A DNA stretch of 64,000 bases from Spiroplasma ixodetis Y32 (GTDB lineage: Bacteria; Bacillota_I; Bacilli_A; Mycoplasmatales; VBWQ01): the NCBI RefSeq assembly GCF_030316605.1, contig NZ_CP127040.1, positions 1-64,000 on the forward strand. The letters are read 5' to 3'. Below the pieces are notes generated by a model. That model searched no databases and was not told the DNA's origin. It was given only the letters and a program-made list of their open reading frames with translations. The position numbers were made by a program, and so were the translations under genes. Positions 41,171-50,537 of this stretch are shown one piece after another; positions within the stretch are counted from its first letter, which is position 1; each line of letters opens with the position of its first letter.

Positions 41171-41229
41171 GGATTTTCTCCCTTTATGTACTATTTTTAA
41201 ATTTTATCGCATAAATGCTGAGAAAAGCC
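41171..41229. repeat. solo 59-bp palindrome of the IS1595-like element
   Basis: GGATTTTCTCCCTTTATG to GCTGAGAAAAGCC matches the right-end 59-bp palindrome of the IS1595-like elements, but no transposase or left end is attached. Confidence 0.8.
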
Positions 41230-41329
41230 TATTTTTATTTAATTAAGTATATTTTAAATTATTAATATGTTTAATTTATTAATGAAATTATGTAAAATTA
41301 TAGTAAGAAAATTTAGGGGGTAAAAAGAT

Positions 41330-42649
41330 TTGAAGAAATTACTAAATATTTTAGGAATAATGGTTTTATCTACAGCATCAAGTATAAATGTTATTGCGTG
41401 TGGTGGTGGAGAAATACCAAATCCAATAGAAAAAACTAAATTGAGTGGTTTACCTAATAATATTGATGTTACGACAATTGATAATGATGCTCAAATTTTT
41501 AAAATAGAATTAATTAATAACTTGAGAAAAAAAACATTTTCTAGTTTGCAAATAAAAGATGTAGATATTACTAAAAATGATGATAGTGATTTAAAAGATA
41601 TTGATATTAGAAATGGTCAAATAATTTTAAAAATTTTTGCATTAAGTATTTCTCAAAATTTTACTGGAGAAAAGACTATAAATGTTAATATTATAACTAC
41701 ACAAGAGAAAAAAGATATAAATTCACTTATTAAAAATTTAAATTTAGGATTTATTGACATTTCATCAGATTCAATTCCAACAAAAAAAGAACTTTTGATT
41801 GGTATTCAATGTGTAAATTATGATGCCAGTTTTTTAACTATTAATGATTTTGATATAAAAGGATCTATAGAATCTACAAAGACAATAATTGAAGGTAAAG
41901 GAAATTATAAAGGCGAAATCACTTTAATTTATAGAAAAAAAATCGATTTTAATATATGATATTTTTTAGATCATCTTATAATTAAATTTATGAAAGATAG
42001 AGGTTATTGATTAGGGTCTATGCAAACTAATATTAAAATTAGTGAGATTTTATCAAATAATAAAATTTCATTTATAACCTTAAATAAAAATTATGAAAAC
42101 ACTGAACAATCAGAATTAAAAAACGAAACAGACCAATATCAACAACTTAGTACACAAGAATATGATAAACAAACAACTAATACTTATTCGGTTACTAACA
42201 AATACGATATTGGTATTCAAGAAAAAATCAAAGTACCTTTTGAAGAAACAACATTTAATTTTAATTTTAGTCATAGTGTTACAAATACAAATACTGAAAC
42301 AACAACATTAAAATATCCATCTCAAAAAATAAATGTACCATCTCATAAAAAAATAAATGTAGATTATGATATATTTTTAAATAATATTCAGTCAGATTAT
42401 ATTTTAAATGTAAAATTAGATAAGAGTTCAACTTTTTCTGGAAATTTATATTTTAAATCAGAAGATAATAACCAAGGTTGAAAAACATATAATTTTTATG
42501 ATATTTTAACAAAATTAAATATAAATAAATTTTCTAATAATTGTTTAATGTATGTTAAAAATAAAGAATTATATTATTGTATTCCTTTAACATTGTATGG
42601 CAAAGATCATGAATTAGATGTTACAGTTAATTCAGCACAACCAATTTAA
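41330..42649 (+). CDS. lipoprotein with ETX/MTX2-like pore-forming toxin domain
   Basis: 439 aa, TTG start with RBS TTAGGGGG. Signal peptide with lipobox NVIAC. Residues about 120-205 hold the shared lipoprotein module (LGFIDISSDSIPTKKELLIG...GKGNYKGEITLIY). Residues about 235-400 resemble aerolysin-fold ETX/MTX2 toxins. Ser/Thr-rich strands TTNTYSVTNKYDIGIQEKIK and FEETTFNFNFSHSVTNTNTE correspond to the insertion hairpin, and KYPSQKINVPSHKKINVDYD matches the family's 'YxxPSQxIxVPPHK' signature. Three or more UGA=Trp codons keep it one frame. Likely a surface-anchored or released beta-pore-forming toxin; activity not shown. Confidence 0.72.
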
Positions 42650-42676
42650 ATTTATTGGAATGGCACAGTAATAAAA

Positions 42677-42714
42677 TTTCAACCAAAATCTATTTATAAA
42701 CAAACTATTATATA
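42677..42714 (+). pseudogene. HU gene 3' fragment
   Basis: KFQPKSIYKQTI matches the C-terminal helix of the HU genes here; preceded by an 11-base IS3 end remnant (TGGAATGGCAC). Confidence 0.65.
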
Positions 42715-42759
42715 AACTGTGAGATATGTTTTATCTCTGATGTTTAGAGAAGACAGAAT

Positions 42760-43971
42760 GGAATGGCAACACTTTTTAGGACTATTTTTTGGTAGACATT
42801 TGTGCTTGGTATTTGATGGGGGTTAAGTAGTTTAGAGTGCTGTGAATTCTTATGTTGTTATATCAGTTGATGTAATCAAATAATTCTAATTTTAATTGGA
42901 TTAATGATGTAAAATTTCTATCATTAATAAATTCTGTCTTAAAAGTTTTGAAAGTTGCTTCAGCAACAGCATTATCATAAGGACAGCCTTTTTTGTTTAA
43001 AGAATGATTAATATTGAATGCTAATAAAAGTTTATCAATCATTTTATTGTTAAATTCATTGCCGCGATCACTATGAAATATTTCGATATCTTTTAAACGG
43101 CGATTTGATTGCATAAATGCTTGATTTACTAATGATGTATCTTTTTTAACTCCAACACTATGTCCAATAATTTAGCGGTTAAATAGGTCAATTAATAAGC
43201 AAATATAGTTTCATTTACCATTAACTTGAACATAAGTTAAATCACTAACAATAACTTCATTTTTAATTCTATTATTAAAGTTTCTATTAACAAGATTGGT
43301 TATTTGACTATCATTAACTTTATTATGATGATTTTGAATGATAATTTAGTGTATTTTGATATTAAATTATGCTTATTCATAATTTCTTTAATTTTTCTGC
43401 GTGATAAATAAATTTCTTGGTTTGCTAGTATGACTTTTAATCTTCTTGTTCCATAAACTTCTTTGTTTTCTTTAAAAGCACTAATAACAGCTTGTTCATA
43501 AATATTATTTTGATTTTTTTCTTTTTTTTAAATTAAAATAATATGTTGATTTAGAGATTTTTAAAAAACGATACATTTTGCGAATTTTATATTTAGATTT
43601 ATTTTTAAAAATAATTTCTATTTTCTGCCTATTATTAGTGCTGCTTGCTTTAAAATATCATTTTCCATTTGTAACTGTTTTAATTCTTTATTTGCTTGAA
43701 TTAATTGTTTTTCTAAATCAGAAAGATTATCTTTAGTTTTAAAACTACCTGAATTAGTAAATTGCTTAATTCATTTATAAGTAACTGCTCTTGTAACATT
43801 ATACTCTTTAACAAGGCAAGATATTGATTTACCACTTTGATATAAAGCTACTATTTGCTTTTTAAATTCGTCGGTATATGAGTTAATATTGGTCATAATT
43901 ATAATTCCTTTCTTTTCACTAATTTGTTCACTTGTCTACGTAATTAGTGTCCAATAAAGTGTAACCCATCC
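42760..43971 (-). mobile_element. IS3-family element (copy 7)
   Basis: Both ends present, flanked by AAT on each side. orfB has a TAA in place of the Lys/Arg codon near 43174, a one-base deletion near 43335 and an altered start region. Inactive. Confidence 0.9.
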
Positions 43972-44046
43972 AATGTTGTGAAATGTGTTATAGGGTTGCT
44001 AATGAAATGGAACGAATAAGAAAAGAGAATAAAAGAAAAAAATAAA
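43970..44046 (+). pseudogene. 3' end of a plectrovirus-type gene
   Basis: QCCEMCYRVANEMERIRKEN then KRKK stop, a Cys-containing charged tail. The 5' part is removed by IS3 copy 7. It precedes the viral hairpin and gene block. Confidence 0.45.
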
Positions 44047-44054
44047 AACTAAAT

Positions 44055-44094
44055 AAGGGGCATATATATACTTTTTAGTGTATTTTTGCCCCTT
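44055..44094 (+). terminator. viral intergenic hairpin
   Basis: AAGGGGCA pairs with TGCCCCTT with a 24-base AT-rich loop. It lies between two viral gene blocks and could be a terminator or part of the viral replication origin. Confidence 0.5.
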
Positions 44095-44146
44095 ACTCTA
44101 ATTATTATAAATATGCTCCTTATTAAATAAGTAAGGAGTTTTATTT

Positions 44147-44260
44147 ATGGAAAAAAGAAAACAGTTTAAATATGACTATATGTTAATTGATAAAGCGTTT
44201 AGAGATACTAAGGAAGATAAGCATTTGCAAGAGATTTTAAAAAGATTAATTGAAAAATAA
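44147..44260 (+). CDS. small plectrovirus-type protein
   Basis: 37 aa, MEKRKQFKYDYMLIDKAFRD, then TKEDKHLQEILKRLIEK. RBS AAGGAG, with the next gene 14 bases downstream after its own GGAG. Charged and helical; fits the tiny ORFs of spiroplasma plectroviruses. Function unknown. Confidence 0.6.
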   Translation: MEKRKQFKYDYMLIDKAFRDTKEDKHLQEILKRLIEK

Positions 44261-44274
44261 AGGAGATAGTAAAT

Positions 44275-45146
44275 ATGCCTAATGAGTTAGAACAAACTAG
44301 TAACTATACGTTAACTAAAATTTTAAGAACTGGAATAAGTCCATTAAGTGCTATGGTAGGAGTTAGTGATTATTATGGTCAATATTTAAAAGACCCAATT
44401 TTGGGTTCTATAAATTCTTTGTTATTTAGTAAAAAGTTAGGAATTGATATATGGAATATTAATCAAAAAAGACCTACTACTAAAAATAAAGTGATTAATA
44501 GTTATAAAAAGATATTTTTAGGATTAGGAACAATTGGTTTAGTTAATTATGCTAAGTTTGTTCAGTATGTAGATAAGTCAGTTTCTTTATTAAGAGATGA
44601 ACCTTGTTTTTGACCACCATGCTGCCCTACTGAACCACCTAAACCAACGTATCCACCATTTACAACTGTTAAACCTATAATTGATGTTCCTTTTGTAGAT
44701 TGAGATACTTATATATCTTTAAATAGTTTTGGTATAGCGAATGTTATTAGTGGATTAACTGAGGAGTTAATACCTAATAGATTTGAAACTATACGTAAAA
44801 TAGCGAATATGGGTATTGGTGGATGTTTAATATCAACTGGTGTTGCTATGGGTATTAATAATAATTTTAGTAATTATTTTGCTATTCCTACAATTATTGC
44901 CGGTGCAAGTGAGATTATTAATACTTTATTGTTACCTTTGGGAAGTACATATAATAATACAGAATTACAAGAAGTATTTACAGATGAAAGAGCAAGATTA
45001 ATTAATGCTAGTGTTAGTGATTATCAAAGTACAAATGACATTATGGTTGATGTTGATTTAATGATGATAATATGTCAGAAATTAATTTAGATAGAGCAAG
45101 TTTAAACTGGGATTATTCTTATGCTTATACATTAGGTGGTGTTTAA
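44275..45146 (+). pseudogene. plectrovirus membrane/structural protein, frameshifted near 3' end
   Basis: From MPNELEQTSNYTLTKILRTG the frame is open for about 260 residues, including a Pro/Cys-rich linker (WPPCCPTEPPKPTYPPF) and two hydrophobic stretches (MGIGGCLISTGVAMGI, AIPTIIAGASEIINTLLLPL). At about 45058 the frame breaks (GATTTAATGATG). The correct end NMSEINLDRASLNWDYSYAY then TLGGV lies in another frame and stops just before the next gene. Lacks a recognised enzyme motif; probably a virion or assembly protein. Confidence 0.6.
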
Positions 45147-45148
45147 TA

Positions 45149-45397
45149 ATGGAAAATAAAGAAATTAAAAAAAACTGGTATGACACTCCTAAATTTCATG
45201 TTTTTTGTTTTATTGTTGGTTTTTTTTCTATGGTTTGAACTGTTGCTGAAATACATAATATTATAAATGGTAATTTTGATTTTTTTATTGGTTTAGATTT
45301 AGGCATTAATATTTTACTTTTTGTTTTAGTAATTTTTTATGAGTTATTTAGTTTAATTGATTTTTTAAAAAAAAGAAAAAAAGGAAGTGATAAATAA
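45149..45397 (+). CDS. plectrovirus two-helix membrane protein
   Basis: 82 aa. Two hydrophobic helices, FHVFCFIVGFFSMVWTVAEI and DLGINILLFVLVIFYELFSL, and a basic end KKRKKGSDK. One UGA=Trp. It overlaps the next gene by one base (TAATG), so the genes are coupled. Resembles small membrane ORFs of SpV1-type viruses; role unknown. Confidence 0.65.
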
Positions 45398-45630
45398 TGG
45401 ATATGAAAGAAATTATAAAATATGCTTTATATATTGGTGGGTTTTGCCTTATACTTTGATTTTGTCGTAATTGAATACGTGAAGGTATACAAAGATTTAA
45501 ACATAAAAAACATATAAAAGATAATGATAGTGAACCCGATTGTATTTTTTGTCGTAAAGATTTTGAGAAAAAGAAACGTAAATTAGAAATGGAAAAACAA
45601 CAAAGAGAATTAGAGAAAGGGGGTGATTAA
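45397..45630 (+). CDS. plectrovirus membrane protein with charged tail
   Basis: 77 aa: N-terminal helix YALYIGGFCLILWFCRNWI, then a basic and highly charged region with a CxxC (CIFCRKDF). Ends in GGD with an embedded RBS (GAAAGGGGGTG) for the coat-like gene that follows one base later. Confidence 0.65.
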
Positions 45631-45631
45631 T

Positions 45632-45838
45632 ATGCCCGCTGGATTATCAGCATTATTAAATATGATTGGTGGTGTAGGACAACAATTATTAAATGCTTTT
45701 ACTTATATTTTTGGTTGAGTATTTACTACTGGCGATGGTGGAACACTTACAAATTGACCAGTGTTAATTTCAATTGTATTTATGGTTCTTGTATTTATTA
45801 AGCAGTTTGTTGGTCATATTATCCATGGAACTCATTAG
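45632..45838 (+). CDS. plectrovirus major coat protein-like
   Basis: 68 aa. MPAGLSALLNMIGGVGQQLL, NAFTYIFGWVFTTGDGG, then one long hydrophobic helix VLISIVFMVLVFIKQFVGHI. Size, single span and position in the gene block fit the major coat protein of spiroplasma plectroviruses. A strong RBS (AAAGGGGGTG) fits high expression. Two UGA=Trp codons. Confidence 0.65.
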
Positions 45839-45933
45839 TAATTAGAAAGGGCATAAGTTAGTTAAGTTTACTCCTATAATTTTTAATCTAGACAGTATGA
45901 TTAGTTTAAATAATTAATAGTTAAGGAGTAAAG

Positions 45934-46632
45934 ATGAAATATAAAGTTTATACAAGAAAAATTAAACTAGATGTTTTAAATGAATATGTAGTGATTAAAA
46001 AATTAAAAACCATTGATATTAAAACCAAATATCAATTATCAACCAGATCATTAATTTATAATTGAGTAAAAAAATATCAAAAAAATAATAAATTAATTAC
46101 TATTCATACTTTTCAAACAAATCATCAAATAGATAAAGTGAATATCAAAGATAAAAATTTAAAACTTGAAAATAAAAAACTCAAAAAGTCACTACTAAAA
46201 GAAAAAATAAAAAATGAATTTTTAAGACAAAAACAATTCTGTGATAAAGAATTAAAAAACAATCAAAATATTTTAAATAGTAAATTATTGAAAAGTAAAT
46301 GTTTTTTAATAGTTGATAAATATAGAAATAAAAATTATGGAATTAATGACATAATTAGTTTGTTACCTATCAGTAAAGTCGCATATTATAAATGAATAAA
46401 AAATGGTAAAAAGAAATATCAAACAAAAATTGATAATGAGTTATTAAAAGAATTAAATAAAATTGTTGTTATTAGCAACAAAGATAAAATAATTAAAATT
46501 ACTAGTTTAGAAAAGGTGAGATTAGAATTAAAGAAAAACAACACCAATCTTAAATGCAGTAAAAACAGCATTATGAGGTTATTAGAAGATAATAATATCC
46601 AAACTATTAACCAAACCCAAAAAACAGCGTAG
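45934..46632 (+). CDS. transposase orfA (plectroviral-type, copy 2)
   Basis: 232 aa. N-terminal HTH (TIDIKTKYQLSTRSLIYNWV), a Lys-rich coiled coil (LENKKLKKSLLKEKIKNEFL), and a second HTH (DIISLLPISKVAYYKWIK). RBS AAGGAG. Ends at TAG in CCCAAAAAACAGCGTAG. The catalytic part is in a different frame; the A6 tract is a possible slippage site. Confidence 0.78.
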
Positions 46633-47224
46633 AGCGAAATCTAATGCCTTAAAATCAAATTTCCAAGATTTATTAAAACGTAATTTTACCAGTAATACTT
46701 ATCTTGAAAAAGTTGGCATCGATGGTACTTGATTTAAAGAATTAATTATTAATAATAAAAAAACTAAATTATTATTAGAAATTGCTACAGATATGAATAG
46801 TAATGCTATAGTTGGTTGAAAAATTAATAAAAGTGAAAATGCAATAACCATTTTAAATGTTCTTAATCAAGTAACAAAGGCAAGTCGTAAAGAACATAAA
46901 ATATTTGCAACATTTATCCAGTCTGATTTAGGTTCAGGTAATACTAGTAAAATAGTTACAAATAGTTTTAATAAAAGTAAAACTTTAATTCATTCAAAAA
47001 GTTTATCAGGATTTAAAGGCAACCAAGTAAGTGAATGTTTAAATCGATGAATCAAAAGAGATTTTAAAATTATGTTTGGTAACAAGTTTAATAGCATTAA
47101 ACATTTCACAGAAACATTAAGAAAATTTATTAACTGATGAAATAATGATAGAATGATTTTACGATTAAAAATGTCTCCAAACCAATTTGTACAGATTTGA
47201 AGACAAGAAAGTAAACTTATCTAA
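46598..47224 (+). CDS. transposase orfB (plectroviral-type, copy 2)
   Basis: About 208 codons with DDE residues as in copy 1 (GIDGTWF, QSDLGSG, VSECLNRW). It is in +1 frame relative to orfA here and -1 in copy 1, because copy 2 lacks one base at ATATC(A)CAAAC. At least one copy is therefore mutated at the junction. Confidence 0.72.
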
Positions 47225-47243
47225 CCAATGCCGGAGTAAGCAA

Positions 47244-47483
47244 ATGGTAAAGTTATTTTTTAGTTTGGTTTTTGTTTTACCTTTATTGGGTAGACTTTTA
47301 CCAGTTGTAAATACTTTGGTACAAACTATTTATATGCAGTATTTAAGTTCTTTTGCTGGGTTGCATACTGTGACACTTTTTATTAAGTCGTTCTTTTATG
47401 ATAGTTTATACAATTTACCTTTGCCTATTCTTGCTTTAATAAATGTTACATTTTGTATTTTATTTAATTTTGGGATTATTTAG
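47244..47483 (+). CDS. plectrovirus hydrophobic protein
   Basis: 79 aa: MVKLFFSLVFVLPLLGRLLP and three hydrophobic stretches to LPLPILALINVTFCILFNF. The RBS (GGAGTAAGCAA) is split from its upstream context by the transposon. Longer in-frame start at 47187 lies inside the transposon and is rejected. Confidence 0.62.
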   Translation: MVKLFFSLVFVLPLLGRLLPVVNTLVQTIYMQYLSSFAGLHTVTLFIKSFFYDSLYNLPLPILALINVTFCILFNFGII

Positions 47484-47510
47484 ATTTACAAGACATTAGG
47501 ATGTGAAATT

Positions 47511-47885
47511 ATGTTTATACCTTTTATTACAACAGTTATGCATTTATTTGCTTCAATTTTTATGAAGTTTTTTAGTTTTCCACTTGGTGATTTAGGTTTT
47601 AATTTAGGTACGTTAATGATATTTTTGATTTTGCTTAGATTTGCATTTAGGGTTATTTTACCTGAATTAATGTTGCCAACATTAGGTTTAGGATATGCTG
47701 TTAAGTTTATTGGTAAAAGTTCTGTTTCTTTGGGTGTTGGTACTGGTCAACAAATTGCTAAGAATTATCAAAGACATGTTGAAAAAGTAAAAACAAGAAA
47801 TAAACAACAAAGTAAGTTTAAAGGTGGTGCTGGCGGTAATAAGTTTACTGGTAGTTCAACTCGTGATTTTGGTATTGGTGATTAA
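47511..47885 (+). CDS. plectrovirus membrane protein
   Basis: 124 aa. Two N-terminal hydrophobic segments (TTVMHLFASIFMKFFSFPLG, TLMIFLILLRFAFRVILPEL), then a soluble basic tail rich in Gly/Lys (NKQQSKFKGGAGGNKFTGSS). No Walker motif, so not an assembly ATPase. Probably virion or assembly. Confidence 0.62.
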   Translation: MFIPFITTVMHLFASIFMKFFSFPLGDLGFNLGTLMIFLILLRFAFRVILPELMLPTLGLGYAVKFIGKSSVSLGVGTGQQIAKNYQRHVEKVKTRNKQQSKFKGGAGGNKFTGSSTRDFGIGD

Positions 47886-47887
47886 TT

Positions 47888-48058
47888 ATGTCTAATTTTG
47901 TAGTTAGTATATTGCATTTTATTTTTATATTTTCTAGTAAAGATATTCAAATATTTTTAAATCAACCAAATATTACTAATGAAGTTTATATTTTGTTTAA
48001 TTTAACTTTTTGGTTGGTATTGGGTGTATTTTTTAATTTTATTTATCGTACTATTTAA
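47888..48058 (+). CDS. small plectrovirus membrane protein
   Basis: 56 aa: MSNFVVSILHFIFIFSSKDI, and a second hydrophobic helix LFNLTFWLVLGVFFNFIY. Starts two bases after the previous stop. Unknown role. Confidence 0.55.
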   Translation: MSNFVVSILHFIFIFSSKDIQIFLNQPNITNEVYILFNLTFWLVLGVFFNFIYRTI

Positions 48059-48095
48059 ATTTGTTTTTAGGTCATTGTTTGGGTAGGTGTTAAAT

Positions 48096-48287
48096 ATGAG
48101 TGTTTTAGAAATTTACAATAAAATACATCAATGTATAGTTGATTATTGAACTATGTTTATAGGTAATCCAGTTGACGATTTTATTACCATTTTATAAAAT
48201 TTAGTAATTTATGGAACACAGTTTTTTATTGGATTTGTTTTATTTTATGGTTCATGGTGAATTTTAAAATGTTTATTTGGTAAATAA
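48096..48287 (+). pseudogene. small plectrovirus membrane protein with nonsense codon
   Basis: MSVLEIYNKIHQCIVDYWTM to DDFITIL, then TAA at 48195-48197, then in the same frame NLVIYGTQFFIGFVLFYGSW and a stop at 48285. CAA to TAA is the simplest explanation. Confidence 0.55.
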
Positions 48288-48289
48288 TT

Positions 48290-48694
48290 ATGTGATTTAA
48301 GTTTGCTAAATTATTTTTTGTTGTAAATACTTCTGTTCAAGCACCGACTAGTTTAATTGCTTCAAATGACCCTAATGTTGTTAATTATGATATTACAAAA
48401 GAAATGGTTAAACATGTTAAATATCATGATTTTGATGATTGAGCAACCATTCCTTGAAATTCTGCTTATTTTGATGTTGACCAACCGGATTTAAAATTAG
48501 TTAGTGGTGAATTTATTGGAAATGGTGAGGGTATTTATACATGTTATTATTATAGTGATACAGTTGGTGTTCCATCACAAATGATAGATATGGGGTCTGG
48601 TGTTTATACTTTTAATACAAAACAATTGGATGAATTTTCACGTATTATGTTTAATCATAATTATGTTGCAAAGAATAATACTAATAATTTAAAT
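48290..48694 (+). pseudogene. plectrovirus large gene, 3'-truncated by IS copy H
   Basis: MWFKFAKLFFVVNTSVQAPT looks like a signal sequence. The following 115 residues are Asp/Tyr-rich with beta-strand character (ISGEF-type LVSGEFIGNGEGIYTCYYYS). Cut by the IS. Large secreted ORFs at this position in SpV1-type viruses are thought to be adsorption proteins; this is inference. Confidence 0.55.
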
Positions 48695-49635
48695 GGCTTT
48701 TCTCCCTTTATGTACTATTTTTAAATTTTATCACATAAATGCTGAGAAAAGCCTATCTACGGACTTCTCCCCACATTTTTAAATGAAACATAGCATTACA
48801 GTTTCAAAAGTAGGTATCTTGTTGAATTTATATGCAGCTTCTTTGGCATATAAATGAACATGATGTTTTGCAACTTTGATATGTGTTTTAAATGTTCTTC
48901 GTATATGTTTTCATACTGATTCAATTTGATTGGTATTTACGCCAATTTTTGAAACATAACCATCTTGATGGTTAACTGTTTTGTGATTAGGGAAAAGTGA
49001 TTTGAAATCACGATATCCTTTTCAAGAATCAGTATGTACATCACACTTTGAAGAAATATGGTTTCTTGCAAACTGCAAAAGATTTTTACTTTTTGCGTTT
49101 TTGATTACTTTCACAATTAAATTATTGGTTGTTTTTTCATAAATCCCAACAATTAATGTTTTATTTATCAAAGATCTTCCTTGTTTTTTAAAACCCATAT
49201 GTGAAAGATACATTTCATCCATTTGCACTATGCCCTCAACAATAAATTGATGTTCTTGTTTGGCAATACGATTTCTGATTTCATGACCCATTCTTTAAGC
49301 AGTTTTCAAAGTCACACCCAATTCTTTTGCAACATCAGTTGATGTAATTCCATGTTTGGTGTTTATTCATCTAAAGATGAGATAAAATCAAAATCTCAAA
49401 GGTGTTTGTGACTTGTAAAAAATGGTGCCATGAAGAATACTAAATGTTTGATGACATTTCAAACATCTTATTCTTCTTAAATTAGAAGTATTCAAACTTG
49501 TTCAAGAACACATGATACATTTGTTTTTCTTCAAACTTGCTATATATTTTAAACAATCCTGTTCTGTTTGAAAAGCATTGTTGAACTCATTCAATTTCAT
49601 TGTTTCCTCCACAAGTACATGTGGGGAGAAGTCCG
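48695..49635 (-). mobile_element. IS1595-like insertion sequence (copy H)
   Basis: 941 bp. Flanks ATTTAAAT and TTTATTAA do not match, so viral DNA on the left and a lipoprotein gene on the right were joined by recombination through this copy. Confidence 0.9.
48779..49600 (-). pseudogene. IS1595-family transposase with nonsense codon (copy H)
   Basis: 822 bases and otherwise normal, but KTAWRMGH has TAA in place of the Trp TGA codon (CTTTAAGC on the plus strand). The product would be cut before the DDE core. Confidence 0.85.
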
Positions 49636-50162
49636 TTTATTAATTTAAAAGAATTATCGTACAACTCACTCATATATTTTTCAAGATTATCTAATTGCTT
49701 GGCATGTAAATCATTAATTTCACTATATTCATCAATATTTTTTTGTATAGAGTTATTAAAAATATCTTTTGTTCAATATTGTCCTAAATTTTGAAGATAA
49801 GTTGCATTTTTTAAATCATAATTATTATCTTTAATTAATTGGAATACATTTTTTCCTAATTCTAAGATGTTACCCCAAATTATTGATTTTCACCCTTTAA
49901 ATGTTTCATAACTTTGTGTTCTAAAATTAGATTTAAAAAAACTTTTATTAATCATATTTTTAGGGATTTTTTGGTATTCTAAACCATCAATACCAAAAAT
50001 TAAAACATGCTTATTTTTATTTAAAGTTAATTTATTTTTTATTAAAAAATTATTATCTTGTAATTGAATATCTGTACGATCATCATAATATACAATATCA
50101 GATTTTGAACAAGAGATTAAATTTAAAGTTATTATTACTGTTAATGCCAATGCCTTTAACAT
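49636..50162 (-). pseudogene. lipoprotein gene truncated by IS copy H
   Basis: MLKALALTVIITLNLISCSK has a lipobox-like NLISC. Then HVLIFGIDGLEYQKIPKNMI and FKGWKSIIWGNILELGKNVF, ending in ELYDNSFKLIN at the IS. Several UGA=Trp codons. About 175 residues remain. No family recognised. It is downstream of a parA 3' fragment. Confidence 0.6.
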
Positions 50163-50284
50163 ATTTAATGGTTTTTCATAATTAAACTTTCCTATTCTAT
50201 AACTTTCTGTTTTTAGCTTCCGTTTAGTTTGATAATAGATAACATTTAATTTTACCTCCTTAAATTTAAATGTACATTATTATT

Positions 50285-50404
50285 TTACAATATTTCTGCA
50301 ATAAGTTCTTCATATGCTTGTTTTTGACGTCAATAATAAGGATTTTTGTTTCAGATACTATTTAAGTTATTCTCAATTGTTTTAAATGTTTCATAATAAG
50401 AAAT
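50285..50404 (-). pseudogene. parA 3'-end fragment
   Basis: SYYETFKTIENNLNSIWNKN then PYYWRQKQAYEELIAEIL stop, the C-terminal 38 residues of the local parA type, starting directly at the IS palindrome remnant at 50405. Confidence 0.75.
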
Positions 50405-50461
50405 GGCTTTTCTCCCTTTATGTAATTTTTTAAGTTTATCACATAAACAGGAATAAAAACC
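50405..50461. repeat. degenerate solo IS1595-like palindrome
   Basis: GGCTTTTCTCCCTTTATG to GAATAAAAACC, 57 bases, related to the 59-bp right-end palindrome. Near-identical copy at 51741-51797. Confidence 0.65.
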
Positions 50462-50537
50462 AAAAATATACTTTTAATTTAAAATTAAAAGTAATATCAA
50501 GATTTTTTTTGAAAATTAAAACAACGCTTTCCTTATC

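Larger units (their letters stand above)
45850..47232 (+). mobile_element. plectroviral-type transposon copy 2 within virus genes
   Basis: Ends GGCATAAGTTAGTTAAGTTT and AAACTTATCTAACCAATGCC are imperfect inverted repeats. It splits AGAAAGG | GGAGTAAGCAA, so its removal would restore an RBS (AGAAAGGAG) for the gene at 47244, with GG duplicated. SpV1-type viruses are known to carry a transposase ORF. Confidence 0.82.

Noticed and set aside
44055..44094. Riboswitch upstream of viral genes
   Set aside because: A single long-loop hairpin with no conserved core; terminator or origin hairpin is simpler.
47187..47243. Longer N-terminus MYRFEDKKVNLSNQC for the viral gene at 47244
   Set aside because: These codons lie in the transposon end; the RBS GGAG and the restored pre-insertion sequence point to ATG 47244.
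49600..49794. Plus-strand ORF MFPPQVHVGRSPFIN...
   Set aside because: Begins in IS terminal sequence and runs antisense to the truncated lipoprotein gene.
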